A stretch of DNA of 64,000 bases from Parasponia andersonii (Eukaryota; Streptophyta; Magnoliopsida; Rosales; Cannabaceae): positions 124,001 to 188,000 of the forward strand of contig JXTB01000560.1 in NCBI GenBank assembly GCA_002914805.1, in the 5' to 3' direction. The position numbers and the translations under genes were made by a program. The notes under the pieces are model-generated. The model searched no databases. It worked only from the letters and a program-made list of their open reading frames with translations, and had not been told where the DNA came from. The number at the start of each line of letters is the position of its first letter. The stretch's first letter is position 1. This document shows positions 54,105 through 64,000 of this stretch, in pieces.

Positions 54105-54936
54105 TGTGGGACCCATTCCTAAATCATACACCACGTGGACGGTTAAGTGGCGGAATAGGTCATAAACGGGATACACTGTCCGACATGTGTCCAGAGTGAC
54201 TAGTTAGAGGCCACGCGAGTCGCACGTGCAGCCACTTAGGTCATTGGGCTGTCCGAAGCTAGGGCGGAGCCCATCCCAAACCCTGGATGGACTCGGCCCA
54301 GTCCGATCCTTACCTCGACAGCTGGGGGTCAGAAGCCCCAAGGGTCTTCTACCAGAATACAATGGGAAGCAACTTGCAGCTCCAGACCCGGACAGAGTAT
54401 TTAATGCGATCTTGAGTAGGTGTGCACAGGGGACAAATCATCCTGACAGAACGACGATTTGTCCAAACCTCGCCCCTGACAGACTCGAGCCATAGGGGAC
54501 GGCGGAAACTATGCTACAGCGGTGCAGAGAGAATCATGGCAATCTCGGCCCGTGACCTCTGGAGTAAGTCTTGATGAAAAAGAGACTCAGTCCTGAGATT
54601 GAGAGCAAGAAGGTTCATAATTTCAGGACTATATATATGAGCCATGCGTCCCAAAAAAAGAGAGCATGTACGCATATGAAAAAGAAGTATTTAAAAAAGT
54701 TTATGAGCAAGAGAAAAGATATACTCATACAAAGAAAAACTAAATCTTGACTACCCAGAATCAAAGATAAATAACTGACTTAAGCATCGGAGAGTTTTTG
54801 CAGGTGGCCACCCCCGCCTCTCCGACCCTACCCGAAGTCAGAAGCATCTTAGGATAGCAAGGATACGAAGACAGTTGGAAGGTGTAACATTAGCAATTCA
54901 GCGATACGTGGATAGCTGGTGGAAACTGCTCCAACA
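54105..54936 (+). repeat. 5' LTR of the Tat element
   Basis: The inferred start is TGTGGGACCC (the exact first base could be 54,103) and the end CCAACA at 54,936. The sequence just after, TTTGACACCGTCTGTGAG, is one or two changes from the TGGCGCCGTCTGTG primer site usual in this lineage. A TATA-like ACTATATATATGAG lies at about 54,630. Boundaries rest on end motifs only. Confidence 0.6.
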
Positions 54937-55056
54937 GTTTGACACCGTCTGTGAGAATCATTTTTCCTTTGAGTGCGAGAGGGAGAGTCGGAGTCTCATG
55001 ATCGCACCCTCCCCGAATAAGAAGCCATATAACATTAGAAGATGGCACCTTAAAGA

Positions 55057-56640
55057 ATGACAACTAGAAGTACACGTCCCGACGCTGACGGGAATCCACC
55101 CAACGCCGAAGGAAGCTCCCGGGGAGCGCAGTTTGGACTGGACCAAAAGCTAGACCAGATGCTCGCCGCACTGGCAGAAGCAAGCCGGAAAGCAGAGATT
55201 GCTCACAAGGCCATCATGGGTTTAAAAGATAAAGTCACAGAGGTGGGTAGGGATAACGCCCGCCTCGAGGGGCTGCTGGCAAGCGAAGCCAGAAGCGAGC
55301 AAAGGGAAGATTTCGACGCTGAAATCCAACAAGAGTATGGAGGCCAACCGCCGAGGGAAATGCCCGCCACATCCCGATCACGGATGCAGGGAGAGCAACA
55401 AAGCTCGATGAGGCCGTTCCGAGCCAGAGCGGCAGTGGATAGAAGACCCCAAGAAAGCCTTGAAGGTGTGCTTCCCAACTGGAAGCAAGAAATGATGGCA
55501 GAGCTGAGTAGAAGGCTTAGGGCCCATCACAGCCAAACCCCCGATGACCTGACTAAACAAACTGTGCGAGGAATCGGCCGAATGGCCTTTGCCGATTAGA
55601 TCTAGATGGGCCCCAAGCCGAGAGACTTCACTATTCCAACCTTCAGGCCGTTCGAAGGGAAAACTGACCCCCTCGATCACATATACCATTTTCAGCAGAA
55701 GATGGTCTTGGAAACAAGGGACGAGGCTGTAACCTGCAAGGTCTTCTCCATAACCCTGGCAGGACCGGTCCTATTATGGTTCAGACAGCTCCCAGAAAAA
55801 TCCATAAATGGGTTCGAAGATTTCTGTAAACTTTTCTTGAAGCAGTATGCAGGTGCCCAGAGGCAGCAGAAAACCATGCGAGACCTTGACCGGCTGGAAC
55901 AGACCGTAAACGAGTCTCCGAAAGAACACCTGACACGTTTCCTAGAGGTGATGTCCCTAGTGCACAATGCCGATTCAGTCCAAGCCACGAGCTCGTTCGT
56001 TAGGGGCCTACAGCCAGGATCGATGCTATCGGATCACCTACTCTTGAACCTTTCGTACGACATGGCAGATGTCTAGGCCAAATCGGAACGGGTATTCAGG
56101 GTATTGGAAAGTCGCCAGAATACACCCAAGGCATCTGCCACAATAACAACAGCGTCGGCGCAAACTCCGGTCCTGCAAGGGGTAAAGAGGCCCACGCTAG
56201 ACCGAGGGCCGATTCTGAAACAGGAAGCCCCCATCAAAGGTGGACAAGAAGGCGGCAAGAGGAGGAAGGTGTCTCACAACCCACTGCCGAAGTACAAGCT
56301 CAACACGCCGATCGACGTGATTTACCTACAAAACAAGGATAGGGGTATTTTCAAAGACCCGCCCAAATCTGGCATTCCTGAGCACATGAAAAACAGGAAT
56401 AAGTACTGCCAATTTCACAAAGATCACGGACATGACACCATCAACTGCCGCAACCTCTACGCGCAAGTCATGACAGCAATTCATGCCGGCAAATTGAAGC
56501 AGTACGTAAAGACTAGCGGAATCCAGCCGCTGGAAGATGCCACTAAGCTCGATAAAGGCAAGCAGACTCAGGCCTCTGGTTCAGGAGACCAACCCCTGAG
56601 GATAGTGCCGACCATCGTGGGTAGACCCGAGCAGACCTAA
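55057..56640 (+). pseudogene. Tat-element gag
   Basis: It starts at ATG 55,057 ('MTTRSTRPDADGNPP'). A charged N-terminal part with a coiled-coil-like stretch precedes the capsid core: 'PKPRDFTIPTFRPFEGKTDPLDH', 'LAGPVLLWFRQLPEKSI', 'FLKQYAGAQRQQKT', 'PKEHLTRFLEV', 'SFVRGLQPGS'. The C-terminal part has the lineage's zinc motif CQFHKDHGHDTINC (about 56,408-56,449). Stops at 55,597 and 56,074 break the frame, and the fragment ends with TAA at 56,638. Confidence 0.88.
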
Positions 56641-56685
56641 GGTTGGGAAGAGAAGGAAAGGTGCCTAAGAAAAACTGAAGAGAGG

Positions 56686-57192
56686 GTGAAGTGCCTGAGG
56701 GGGATAGGACATTCCGTCAACCATTTGAGGGTAGGCGAAAGCTGTGCCTCTGCTGCCCCCATCGCCTTCACCCAGCAAGACTTGACCACGGTACGCCAGC
56801 CACACAACGACCCTCTAGTAATTAAGCTACAGATTGATTCCGCGTTGGTCGGAAGGGTCTTGATTGACGGCGGAAGCAGCATCGATATCTTGTTCCTTAG
56901 CACGTTCGAAAACATGGGCCTGAATCGAAACGCACTCAGGCTGACCTGCTAGCCGCTGTTCACTTTCGATAGTACTAAGGTCAGCCCCTTGGGCATTGTG
57001 ACCTTGAAGGTCTCCGCAGCGGAGAGATGATTGGACGTGGACTTCATTGTTATTGACTGTCCGTCCTCCTTCAACGTCATCATGGGGAGAGGATGGATCC
57101 ACGCCATGCATAGAGTCGCCTCCACCCTCCACCAGGTCTTGAGATGTCTATCAAAGGATGGTACATATACGATAGACATCAAAGGAGACTAG
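56686..57192 (+). pseudogene. Tat-element protease
   Basis: 'VLIDGGSSIDILFLSTFENMG' (about 56,862-56,924) is the aspartic protease core with DGGSS in the active-site loop, followed after a stop at 56,950 by 'FNVIMGRGWIHAM' (about 57,073-57,110). Two stops in this short domain mean it is not functional. Confidence 0.82.
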
Positions 57193-57297
57193 GCCTCTAC
57201 AAGGAAATGTTTCTCAACAGCCCTGAAGGGACCCGATGCGAGTATGAATGCCCTGACAGGGAATGAATAGTAATCAAAGGACCACCTGCTGGCATAC

Positions 57298-58800
57298 ATG
57301 AAACGGATCGAGGAGGAGTCTGACGAACCAGAGTCTACGATTGAGGAGCTGGTGGCTGTCCATTTGAAAGAGGCGGAGCCGATGAAGGTAATACTAATTA
57401 GGGCCCTGTTGCTCAAAGAGGAAAAGAATGAGCTGTTGGGATTCCTGAGGCAGAACCAAGACGTCTTTGCTTGGTCCCATGACGACATGCCCGGGATTGA
57501 CCCCAAACATGCCTATCACCGGTTGAACATAGATCCCAATTTCCCTTCGGTTAGGCAGAGACCCAGAAGGTTCGCGCCAGGGAAAAACATAGCGATCAAC
57601 AAGGAGGTAGAGACATTACTGGAGAACAACCTAATCATGGAATGCTTATACCTATGCTGGATCTCCAACCCAGTAATAGTGAAGAAGAAGAACGGTGACG
57701 ACCGATCTTGTATAGACTTCACTAATTTGAACAAGGCTTGCCTGAAGGATAGCTTCCTCTTATCGAAGATCGACCAAACGGTAGACACAACTACAGGATT
57801 TGACAAGATGAGTTTTTTGGATGCTTACTCGGGATACAACCAGATCCCCCTGTACGAGGAAGACCAAATTCACACGGTATTTATTACAGAGCAAGGCCTA
57901 TACTATTACAGGCATATGCCGTTTGGTTTGAAGAATGCAGGGGGGACCTACCAGAGGCTCATGAACAAAATGCTCACCAGACAGCTAGGGAAAACTATGG
58001 AAGTCTATATCGATGATATGGTCGTGAAGAGCAGAGAAGTTTCGGGCCATCTAGGACATTTAGACGAATGTTTCCAGAATCTGAGGCAATATCGGATGCG
58101 CCTGAACCCCAAGAAATGCACCTTCATGGTGTCCTCCAACCAGTTCCTGGGGCACATCGTAAGTAGAAGGGGTATTGAGGCTAACCCTACCCAGTTGTCC
58201 TCTATCACAGACGTGCAGAGACCCTCGACTATTCGGGAAGTCCAGTGCCTAGCCGGGAAGATAGCCGCCCTCAGTTGTTTTGTCTCCAAGATGTCTGACC
58301 GATGCAAGCCTTTCTTCCAGTGTATAAGGAGAAGCTCCACTGTTGTTTGAGGGGAGGAGCAGGACAAGGCACTGGCAGACCTCAAGCTGTACCTAAGTCA
58401 TCCGCCTATCCTGGCTTCCCCAGCAGAGGAGGAGTGCCTGTATGCTTATTTAGCAGTGTCCGAAGTAGCGATCAGTGCTGTACTATTCATCGGGAAAGAC
58501 AGCAAGCAGAAGCCAGCGTTTTATACAAGCTGCATGCTCCTGGATGTCGAGACGCGATATAGTATGGCAGAGAAACTGGTCCTCGCTCTGGTCAACGCTA
58601 AGAAGAGACTCAGGCAATACTTTGAAGCACACTCTATTATCGTGTACACAGATTTCCCCATCCAGTAGATCTTGGCTAAACCAGACCTATTGGGGTGACT
58701 AACCAAGTGGGCCATCGAACTAGGGATATACGACATCGAGTATCGGCCCCGAGTAGCGAAGAAGGGGCAGGTCATAGCGGATTTCCTGGTGGAAATCAAA
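57298..58800 (+). pseudogene. Tat-element reverse transcriptase and RNase H
   Basis: The first 350 codons are open. Landmarks: 'DMPGIDPKHAYHRLNI', 'NPVIVKKKNGDDRSCIDFTNLNKAC', 'SFLDAYSGYNQIPLYEED', 'RHMPFGLKNAGGTYQRLMNKM' and the catalytic 'EVYIDDMVVKS' at about 58,000-58,030. A TGA at 58,348 ends the open part. RNase H continues in frame: 'LYAYLAVSEVAISAVL', 'VETRYSMAEKLVLALVNA', 'HSIIVYTDFPIQ', with stops at 58,666 and 58,696. In the motif here, YIDD replaces the more usual Y/FxDD without loss of the two Asp. Confidence 0.9.
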
Positions 58801-59397
58801 TCTTTCGGCGAGTTGCACGATCCGCTTCATACGTCTCAGCCTCGCTACCCTTCAGCCTAGACCCTCTACACCGACGGATCCACGAATGCCTCGGGGTCAA
58901 GTATCGAGATAGTCCTGTAGACCCCAACAGGACTCAGAGTAGAGAAAGCCTTGAGGCTCAGCTTCCAGGCCACAAACAACGAGGCGGAGTACGAGGCCCT
59001 GCTGCAAGGCCTTGAACTGGCCCTACATTTCGGAGTAGAGAGCATCGCAGTAATGACTGACTCGTAGTTGGTTGTGGGTCAGGTCAGGGGAGACTTCGAA
59101 GTAAAATAGCCAAGATTACACAGGTACTTTTCCAAAGTAATGGGGGCGAAAGCCCACTTTAGCAGCTTTAATATCGAACAGATTCCCAGAGAGATGAACC
59201 AGAATGCCGATGAGCTAGCTAAGAGTGCGTCGACTGGAGGAACAGGACACACAGAGATTCTCCTGGAGGACAGGAATACAGAGGACCCCTCGGAGACCCC
59301 TGTACGTCATGTATTTGCAGCCGGCTCCGGAGATGAGGGATGGATGAAACCCATCACCCAGTATTTGGCATTAGGGAACTTGCTCGCAGATCTCTAA
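58801..59397 (+). pseudogene. Second (archaeal-like) RNase H of the Tat element
   Basis: After a linker come 'TLYTDGSTNASGS', 'FQATNNEAEYEALLQGLELAL', 'IAVMTDS' and 'IPREMNQNADELAKSAS', the DG-x-E-D motif set of a complete extra RNase H domain. Stops before 'TLYTDGS', after 'IEIVL' and within 'MTDS-LVVGQ' inactivate it. A second RNase H between RT/RNase H and integrase is the hallmark of the Tat lineage. Confidence 0.87.
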
Positions 59398-60566
59398 GAA
59401 GTGAGGTTGATTAGGCTGAAGGCTGCCAGATACTCGATGGTGGGGGAACAACTATATAGGAGATCGACAATGGGGCCGATGCTATGGTGTGTAGGTCCCG
59501 TCGAAGCGCAGAAACTGATGGAAGAATCCACGAGGGAGTATGCGGCAACCACTCTGGCGGACGTAGCCTCGCCCACATGGCTCTGATGTCCGGATACTTC
59601 TGGCCATACATGATGACAGAGGCAGTCCAGTTCGTCAAAAAATGTGATAAGTGCCAGAGGTTCGCCCCCATGAAATGCCGACCCGCGGAGGATCTCCATT
59701 CAAACATAGCGCCCTAGCCGTTCGCCAAGTGGGGTTTAGACATCGTCAGAGAGTTCCCCAGAAGTCCAAAGGGGAGAAGGTACATCCTGCTGGCCACAGA
59801 TTATTTTACCAAATGGGTAGAGGCTGAAGCCTACGCAACTGTAAACAAAGCAGACACAATTAACTTTATTTGGAAAAATATAATTTGTCGGTACGGGATT
59901 CCGAAAGAGATACACGCCGATCATGGCACACAGTTCCAAAATACTAAGCTCAAGGAATTGTGCGAGCTGTATGATATAAGGCTCAGTTTCTCTTCCGTGA
60001 ACTACCCTCAGGGGAACGACCAAGCAGAGGCAACGAACAAAGCCATATTCAGCAATATCAAAAAGAACTTGCAGGAGGCTAAAGGCAGGTGGTTAGAAGA
60101 GCTACTGGCCATTGTGTGGGCCCATCAAACCACGAAATGGAGGTCGACTGGAAGAACGCCATTTGCCATGGTCTACGGATCAGAGGCTGTGATCTCGACC
60201 GAGATCGGCCTCCTAACCCTTCGCTCTGAAATGGTAAGAGATGCCCCCTTAAACGAACGGCAGCTAAGCCACAACACAGACCTCCTGGAAGAAACGAGAA
60301 ACATGGCTCTGGTACACCTGGCTTCACATCACCAGTAAGCTAGGTCCTACTACACAAAGAAAGTCAGTGCTCGATGATTTAATGCAGGGGATTGGGTCTT
60401 GAAAATCAGAACAGGGAATTCCTCGAAACTGGACTCCAATTGGATTGGACCTTATGAGGTGATCAAAGCACTTGACAATGGTGCGTATATCCTGAAAGAA
60501 CTCAAGACCGGAAAGGACTTGCCGAATATGTGGAATGCTCAGCACTTGAAAAAATATCACGTGTGA
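59398..60566 (+). pseudogene. Tat-element integrase
   Basis: Zinc region with 'FVKKCDKCQRFAP' (about 59,630), catalytic core 'LATDYFTKWVEAEAYA' (about 59,790), 'IHADHGTQFQNTKLKELC' (about 59,913), 'SFSSVNYPQGNDQAEATNKAI' (about 59,990) and 'RSTGRTPFAMVYGSEAV'. The C-terminal domain ends 'WNAQHLKKYHV' then TGA at 60,564. The core shows the Asp and Glu expected of a DDE integrase; stops and a frameshift near 59,585 break it. Confidence 0.88.
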
Positions 60567-60734
60567 GACACTCGTATATGATATAAGACCTATATGAATG
60601 CTTATATTATTGAAAAGCTTAAATCCAAAACAGGTCAAGTTCCCTTTTTATAGCACGGATTTATCTTTTGGATCACTATGGAAAGAGTCTGCCCATAGTG
60701 GCAGACCCCACACACTATTTGCGCAATAAAAAAT

Positions 60735-61320
60735 GATCGTACTATAGGGATCACATCGCTTGCCGACGGTCCGAGAAAACGTACGAAGGGGAAAGAGCTA
60801 CGCAACCAAAAACTTGTCAGTAGACCTCAAAAACGATCATACTAGGGGAATCACATCGTGCAATAAAATGTTTGCTGATGGCCCGAGAAATCGTGCGAAG
60901 AGGAAAGAGATGCGCAACCAAAAACTTGCCAGTATACCTCAAAAACGTTGCTTGCCGATGACCTGAGAAAACGTACGAGGAGGAAAGAGCTGCGCAACCA
61001 AAAACTCGCCAGCAGACCTCAAAAATGATCATATTATGGGAATCACATCGTACAATAAATGCTTGCCGATGGCCCGAGAAAACGTACGAAGAGGAAAGAG
61101 CTGCGCAACTAAAAACTTGCCAGCAGGCCTCAAAAATGATCGTACTATGGGGGTCATGTCACTTGCCGACGACCCAAGAAAACATATGAAGAGGAAAGAG
61201 CTGCGCAACCAAAAACTTGCCAGCAGACCTCGAAAATGATCGTACTATGGGAATCACGTCGTGCAAGGAAAGGATTGTCGACGGTCCGAGAAAATGTACG
61301 AAGAAGGAAGAGTCGCGCAG
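60735..61320 (+). repeat. Tandem ~80-112-bp repeats in the Tat 3' region
   Basis: Six units, marked by GAAAGAGCTGCGCAACC or variants, with the shared word at 60,791, 60,903, 60,983, 61,094, 61,194 and 61,306. Each unit runs ATGATCGTACTATGGG, TCACATCG, TTGCCGACGGYCCGAGAAAA, CGTACGAAGAGGAAAGAG, CAAAAACTTGCCAGCAGACC. Unit length varies (about 80, 100, 111-112), the short one lacking its first part. Frames within it are chance products of the repeat. Confidence 0.88.
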
Positions 61321-61342
61321 CGAAAGTTTGCGACCTGCCCTC

Positions 61343-61620
61343 AAAGGAAAGCAGGGACAGGGTCTACCCATTAGAAGTAGACCCTCCCCAAGGAGCATCT
61401 TAGCTATGCGAAAAAGTGAAGGTTGAAGGGGTCAGGGTCTACTTGTTGGAAGTGGATCCTCACCAGACAACATTCTAGCCGTACACGTGGCGAAGGTTAA
61501 AGGGGTCAGGGTCTACCCGTTGGAAGCGGACCCTCCCCAGACAATATTTTAGCGGCATACAAAGCAAAGGATAAAGGGGTCAGGGTCTACCCATTGGAAG
61601 CAGACCCTCCCACAAGAACA
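61343..61620 (+). repeat. 74-bp minisatellite with internal hairpin
   Basis: Four units with CAGGGTCTAC at 61,358, 61,433, 61,507 and 61,581 (spacing 75, 74, 74). Each contains GGGTCTACCC, a short loop and GAAGCRGACCCT, so each can form a stem. It directly follows the longer-period repeats. Confidence 0.88.
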
Positions 61621-62223
61621 TTTTATTATGCATACACTAGGCACGAAGACAGAAGTTAAAATCGAGCTCTGTTTATTATTTCCCAAAGTACAAAGGGCAT
61701 GGTCGACAGGGATGCGTGCCCGAAAGCTCTATCTACGAGAAGCGGGTCTTGGACGGACTCGCAGAGCACGTCAGAGTGGTAACGCCCCGTTTGCTCCCGA
61801 TAAGAGTCGAGCCCAAGCCTTTAACCAACCTTTGGAGCTGGTTCCAAGCGCGTTCCCATTTAGGATCGGAGAAGTCCAGCCACACGCGCGGGTTGAAATC
61901 TGCCAAGATAAGTCATAACAGAAGTTATACTCCCTTAAAACCGGATAAGCCGGAACCCATATCCCTATCTCCGAAACTAATCTTGTCGATCATAGCTCGA
62001 GGAGAACCCACTAATAACTCAAAATCATATACGACCGAGCCCAACCCAAATGTCGGCTGCACTTTCGACAAAGGAACGGTGTCGTAAATGATATCTGACC
62101 TTAACCCCAGAAGCGGTCAACTAAAGAAAAAGAGAATAGACTAAAGGAAACTGCACTTTTTTATCATTTATACAGACGGTTACATCAAGGGTCAACTCTA
62201 CAAATGTACAAAAACCAGGGACC

Positions 62224-63941
62224 CTAATTACCTCCGTCCGGGGGAGCACAAATAGTTTCAGCGCTTGGACCAGCCCCGGTGGAGGGTGGCGAACCAGGGT
62301 CAGAGTCGTCGCTGGATAAAATGACCGTGCTAGACCTCTCGCCGATTAAAGCCCCAAGACCAGGCTGACCATCAGGGACCTCCGAGGTTTGCTCTAGCGG
62401 ACCGGAAACGGAGATAAGCTCCTTGGCAACAGAGGCGGATATAGAGGGCCCGTCTTTTTCTGCAGCAAGCATCTTCAGCACGTCAGTAGGGTACGCGATG
62501 TTGATCTCATCCCTAAGCTGCTGCATGTAATACTTGATAGAATAGTGGTCTCTTTCGACGCTTTCTGCTCGTCAAACTAGTCTGGCATTACCACCTCCAC
62601 GTGGCCTTCGAATTCTCTGTTCTCCCAGCCAGACCTGTAACTTTTCGCAGAAAGGACATTCACCTACCTCTGATACCTCATTTTTAGTTTTTCTGCGTCC
62701 GCTAGTCTATCCCTCAGCGCCGTCAGCCTCAGCTCCGCCTGCCGCTGCGACAAGTCGATCAAAAGGGTGTTAATGTCAGCAAGGTCTTCACCGTGCTTGC
62801 GAGACAACTCTACTTGAACCCCCGTCAATTTTACGTGGTCCAAGTAAAGATGTCGGCTTACCTCATTCGACCGGTCGAGTCTGCGTTGCAAAGAATAGGG
62901 TTCTAGTTTGGTTCTCGCTTCGGCTTTCCTCGCCTCTTTAGCATCATCAACTGCCCTATCGTGAGCGAGGAAGGCCAACCCCATCTCCACCCTAGTGCTC
63001 TGCAGCTCTTGCTCCTTGGCCTTGAGCTCGTTTTGGGCCAGTCTGATGGCCTCAGATTGTGCAAGCCCGTCGGCCTCCGCTTTGGCCAGTCTCGCAGCTA
63101 GCTCCTCGTGCTTGACCCTCTCGACACTCAAGGCATCAGCCACCGCGCTGCTGATCCTAGCCTCATCGAGGCTCCAATATAAGTTGTAGTCAGTCCTCAA
63201 CTCGACAAGGGCAACCTCGCTGCGCTCGGCCAGTGCAGAGCGGGAGTTCAACTCCTCGATCAGGGCCCTGACACGAGAGGAATAGAAAGACCGGATGGTG
63301 GCAAGCTGCAAGATAAATGAAAAAGAGGTCAGCGTCTAGCAAGGATGCTGAGAAATATGGAGGTAACCAGATGAGCCAAACCTGCGCGAAGGTACGGCTA
63401 GCGACGAGTTCGACGTTCTCCAAAGAGAGCACCTCCAATTCGGGTTCTACGGCTAGTTTCTCTCTTTAGGCATCGTCTGCATCTGTAGAACGCGATTCCA
63501 CCCTGCCAACCACGAAGGCAACCTCTCCCCCAATCGGGCACGCCCCCGAAGCAGCGGTGGCAGGGACAAAGGAAAACTGGGCACCGCTGAGCGCACTGTC
63601 GGTGACGATGGGGGGCGGTGCATCCTCAGCAGAAGATGCCACCACAGCTCCCGACAAATCGGTAATTTCAGTTTTTGTCCCCCTTGGAGCCCCGCCTAAC
63701 TATGATTTTTCGGTCTTGTCTTGACTATTCCCCCCCGACAGGCCACTACGCGTGGACCTTCTTCTCCTCAGAAGGGTCAGTGTGGCCCCATCGTCGTCGC
63801 TGTCAGAAGAAGGGGCAACCCTGCTCCTCTTCTCTGCTGGGCCCTCATTTTCTTTGGATGAGCCGGCCTTGTGGTGCTGCTTTGTTGGAACCGGCGGAGG
63901 GGAAGACAGCCGAGATTTCAACCTCGGAGCCCCCCTACTGA
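62224..63941 (-). pseudogene. Antisense ORF of the Tat element, coiled-coil protein of unknown function
   Basis: It is encoded opposite to gag-pol and reads from beyond about 63,921 leftward: a low-complexity Ser/Pro/Asp-rich part ('SSDSDDDGATLTLLRRRR'), a TAG near 63,701, 'GAVVASSAEDAPPPI', a stop near 63,466, then 'EVLSLENVELVASRTFAQ'. Next is a plausible 76-nt intron (GTTTGG at 63,381 to TTGCAG at 63,306), and a long Ala/Glu/Arg-rich heptad region (63,305-62,669: 'SFYSSRVRALIEELNSRS', 'LAARLAKAEADGLAQSE'). After a frame break comes 'YYMQQLRDEINIAYP' and an acidic, Ser-rich tail ending at TAA 62,224. Extra antisense ORFs at this place are known in Tat-lineage elements; their role is not established. 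The domain cannot be assigned from sequence alone. Confidence 0.7.
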
Positions 63942-64000
63942 GCTCAGCGATCTCCCCACCGAGGCAAGCACCACCAGAGCTGGGAGTGGAGGGGTTTGGA

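Larger units (their letters stand above)
54105..64000 (+). mobile_element. Tat-type Gypsy retroelement, decayed, running off the window
   Basis: Layout: LTR 54105-54936, primer-site-like sequence, gag, protease, RT, RNase H, a second RNase H, integrase, tandem repeats and an antisense ORF. A second, archaeal-like RNase H before integrase and a late antisense ORF are features of the Tat lineage (relatives of Ogre/Retand/Grande). It is GC-richer than its surroundings. More than ten stops interrupt the frames. The 3' LTR is not in the window, so target duplication cannot be tested. Confidence 0.88.

Noticed and set aside
60760..61426. Several overlapping frames with repeated Lys/Arg-rich peptides
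   Set aside because: They are translations of the ~100-bp tandem repeat in several frames and strands, with no conserved domain.
62635..62667. Second intron in the Tat antisense ORF (GTAGGT to TTACAG)
   Set aside because: At 33 nt it is too short for a plant intron, and the frame after it still contains a stop; a frameshift is more likely.

Overview
The window is nuclear DNA from a eudicot plant. The evidence is AT-rich sequence, genes split by short GT-AG introns, plant-specific families (a PSA3-type photosystem I assembly factor, a CASP-like protein, furanone/enone reductase-type quinone oxidoreductases) and nested LTR retrotransposons. I cannot fix the species from sequence alone.

Left third (about 1-22,600), gene-bearing. 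After a retroelement-rich start (gypsy-type LTR fragment, LINE RNase H relic, foldback element, a 1.6-kb degenerate repeat tract) there are four intact-looking genes: a PSA3-like gene (+, 3 exons), NAD-dependent formate dehydrogenase (-, 6 exons, convergent with PSA3), protein farnesyltransferase beta subunit (+, 14 exons, divergent from FDH) and a CASP-like 4A-type membrane protein (+, 3 exons). I built the exon models by hand from splice signals, reading-frame continuity and family conservation; all four close without internal stops.

Middle (about 22,900-54,100), a broken tandem array. Two intact NADPH quinone/enone oxidoreductase genes (QOR-A at 23,414 and QOR-B at 49,643) flank a pseudogene (25,524) and an orphan promoter (about 38,960). 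Several decayed copies of the CASP-like gene's last intron/exon junction lie downstream of QOR-B. The array was pushed apart by a roughly 10.4-kb Copia element (28,033-38,473), itself carrying a 2.75-kb solo LTR, and an 8.6-kb Gypsy element (39,286-47,896) with a perfect 5-bp target duplication. A 505-base run of N lies in the right LTR of the Gypsy element.

Right end (54,105 to the window edge), a GC-richer Tat-type Gypsy element: LTR, gag, protease, RT, RNase H, a second RNase H, integrase, two families of tandem repeats, then an antisense coiled-coil ORF with a plausible intron. It runs off the window and is full of stops.

Most notable unexplained signals: clusters of a degenerate motif, AAACGACAACAT or its complement, at four places; the 3.2-4.8-kb tract built from GTAACTAG-like words; and an inverted copy of the FDH intron-2 donor site inside FDH intron 1. 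I found no undescribed defence or enzymatic system. No tRNA, rRNA or CRISPR array was recognised by eye.
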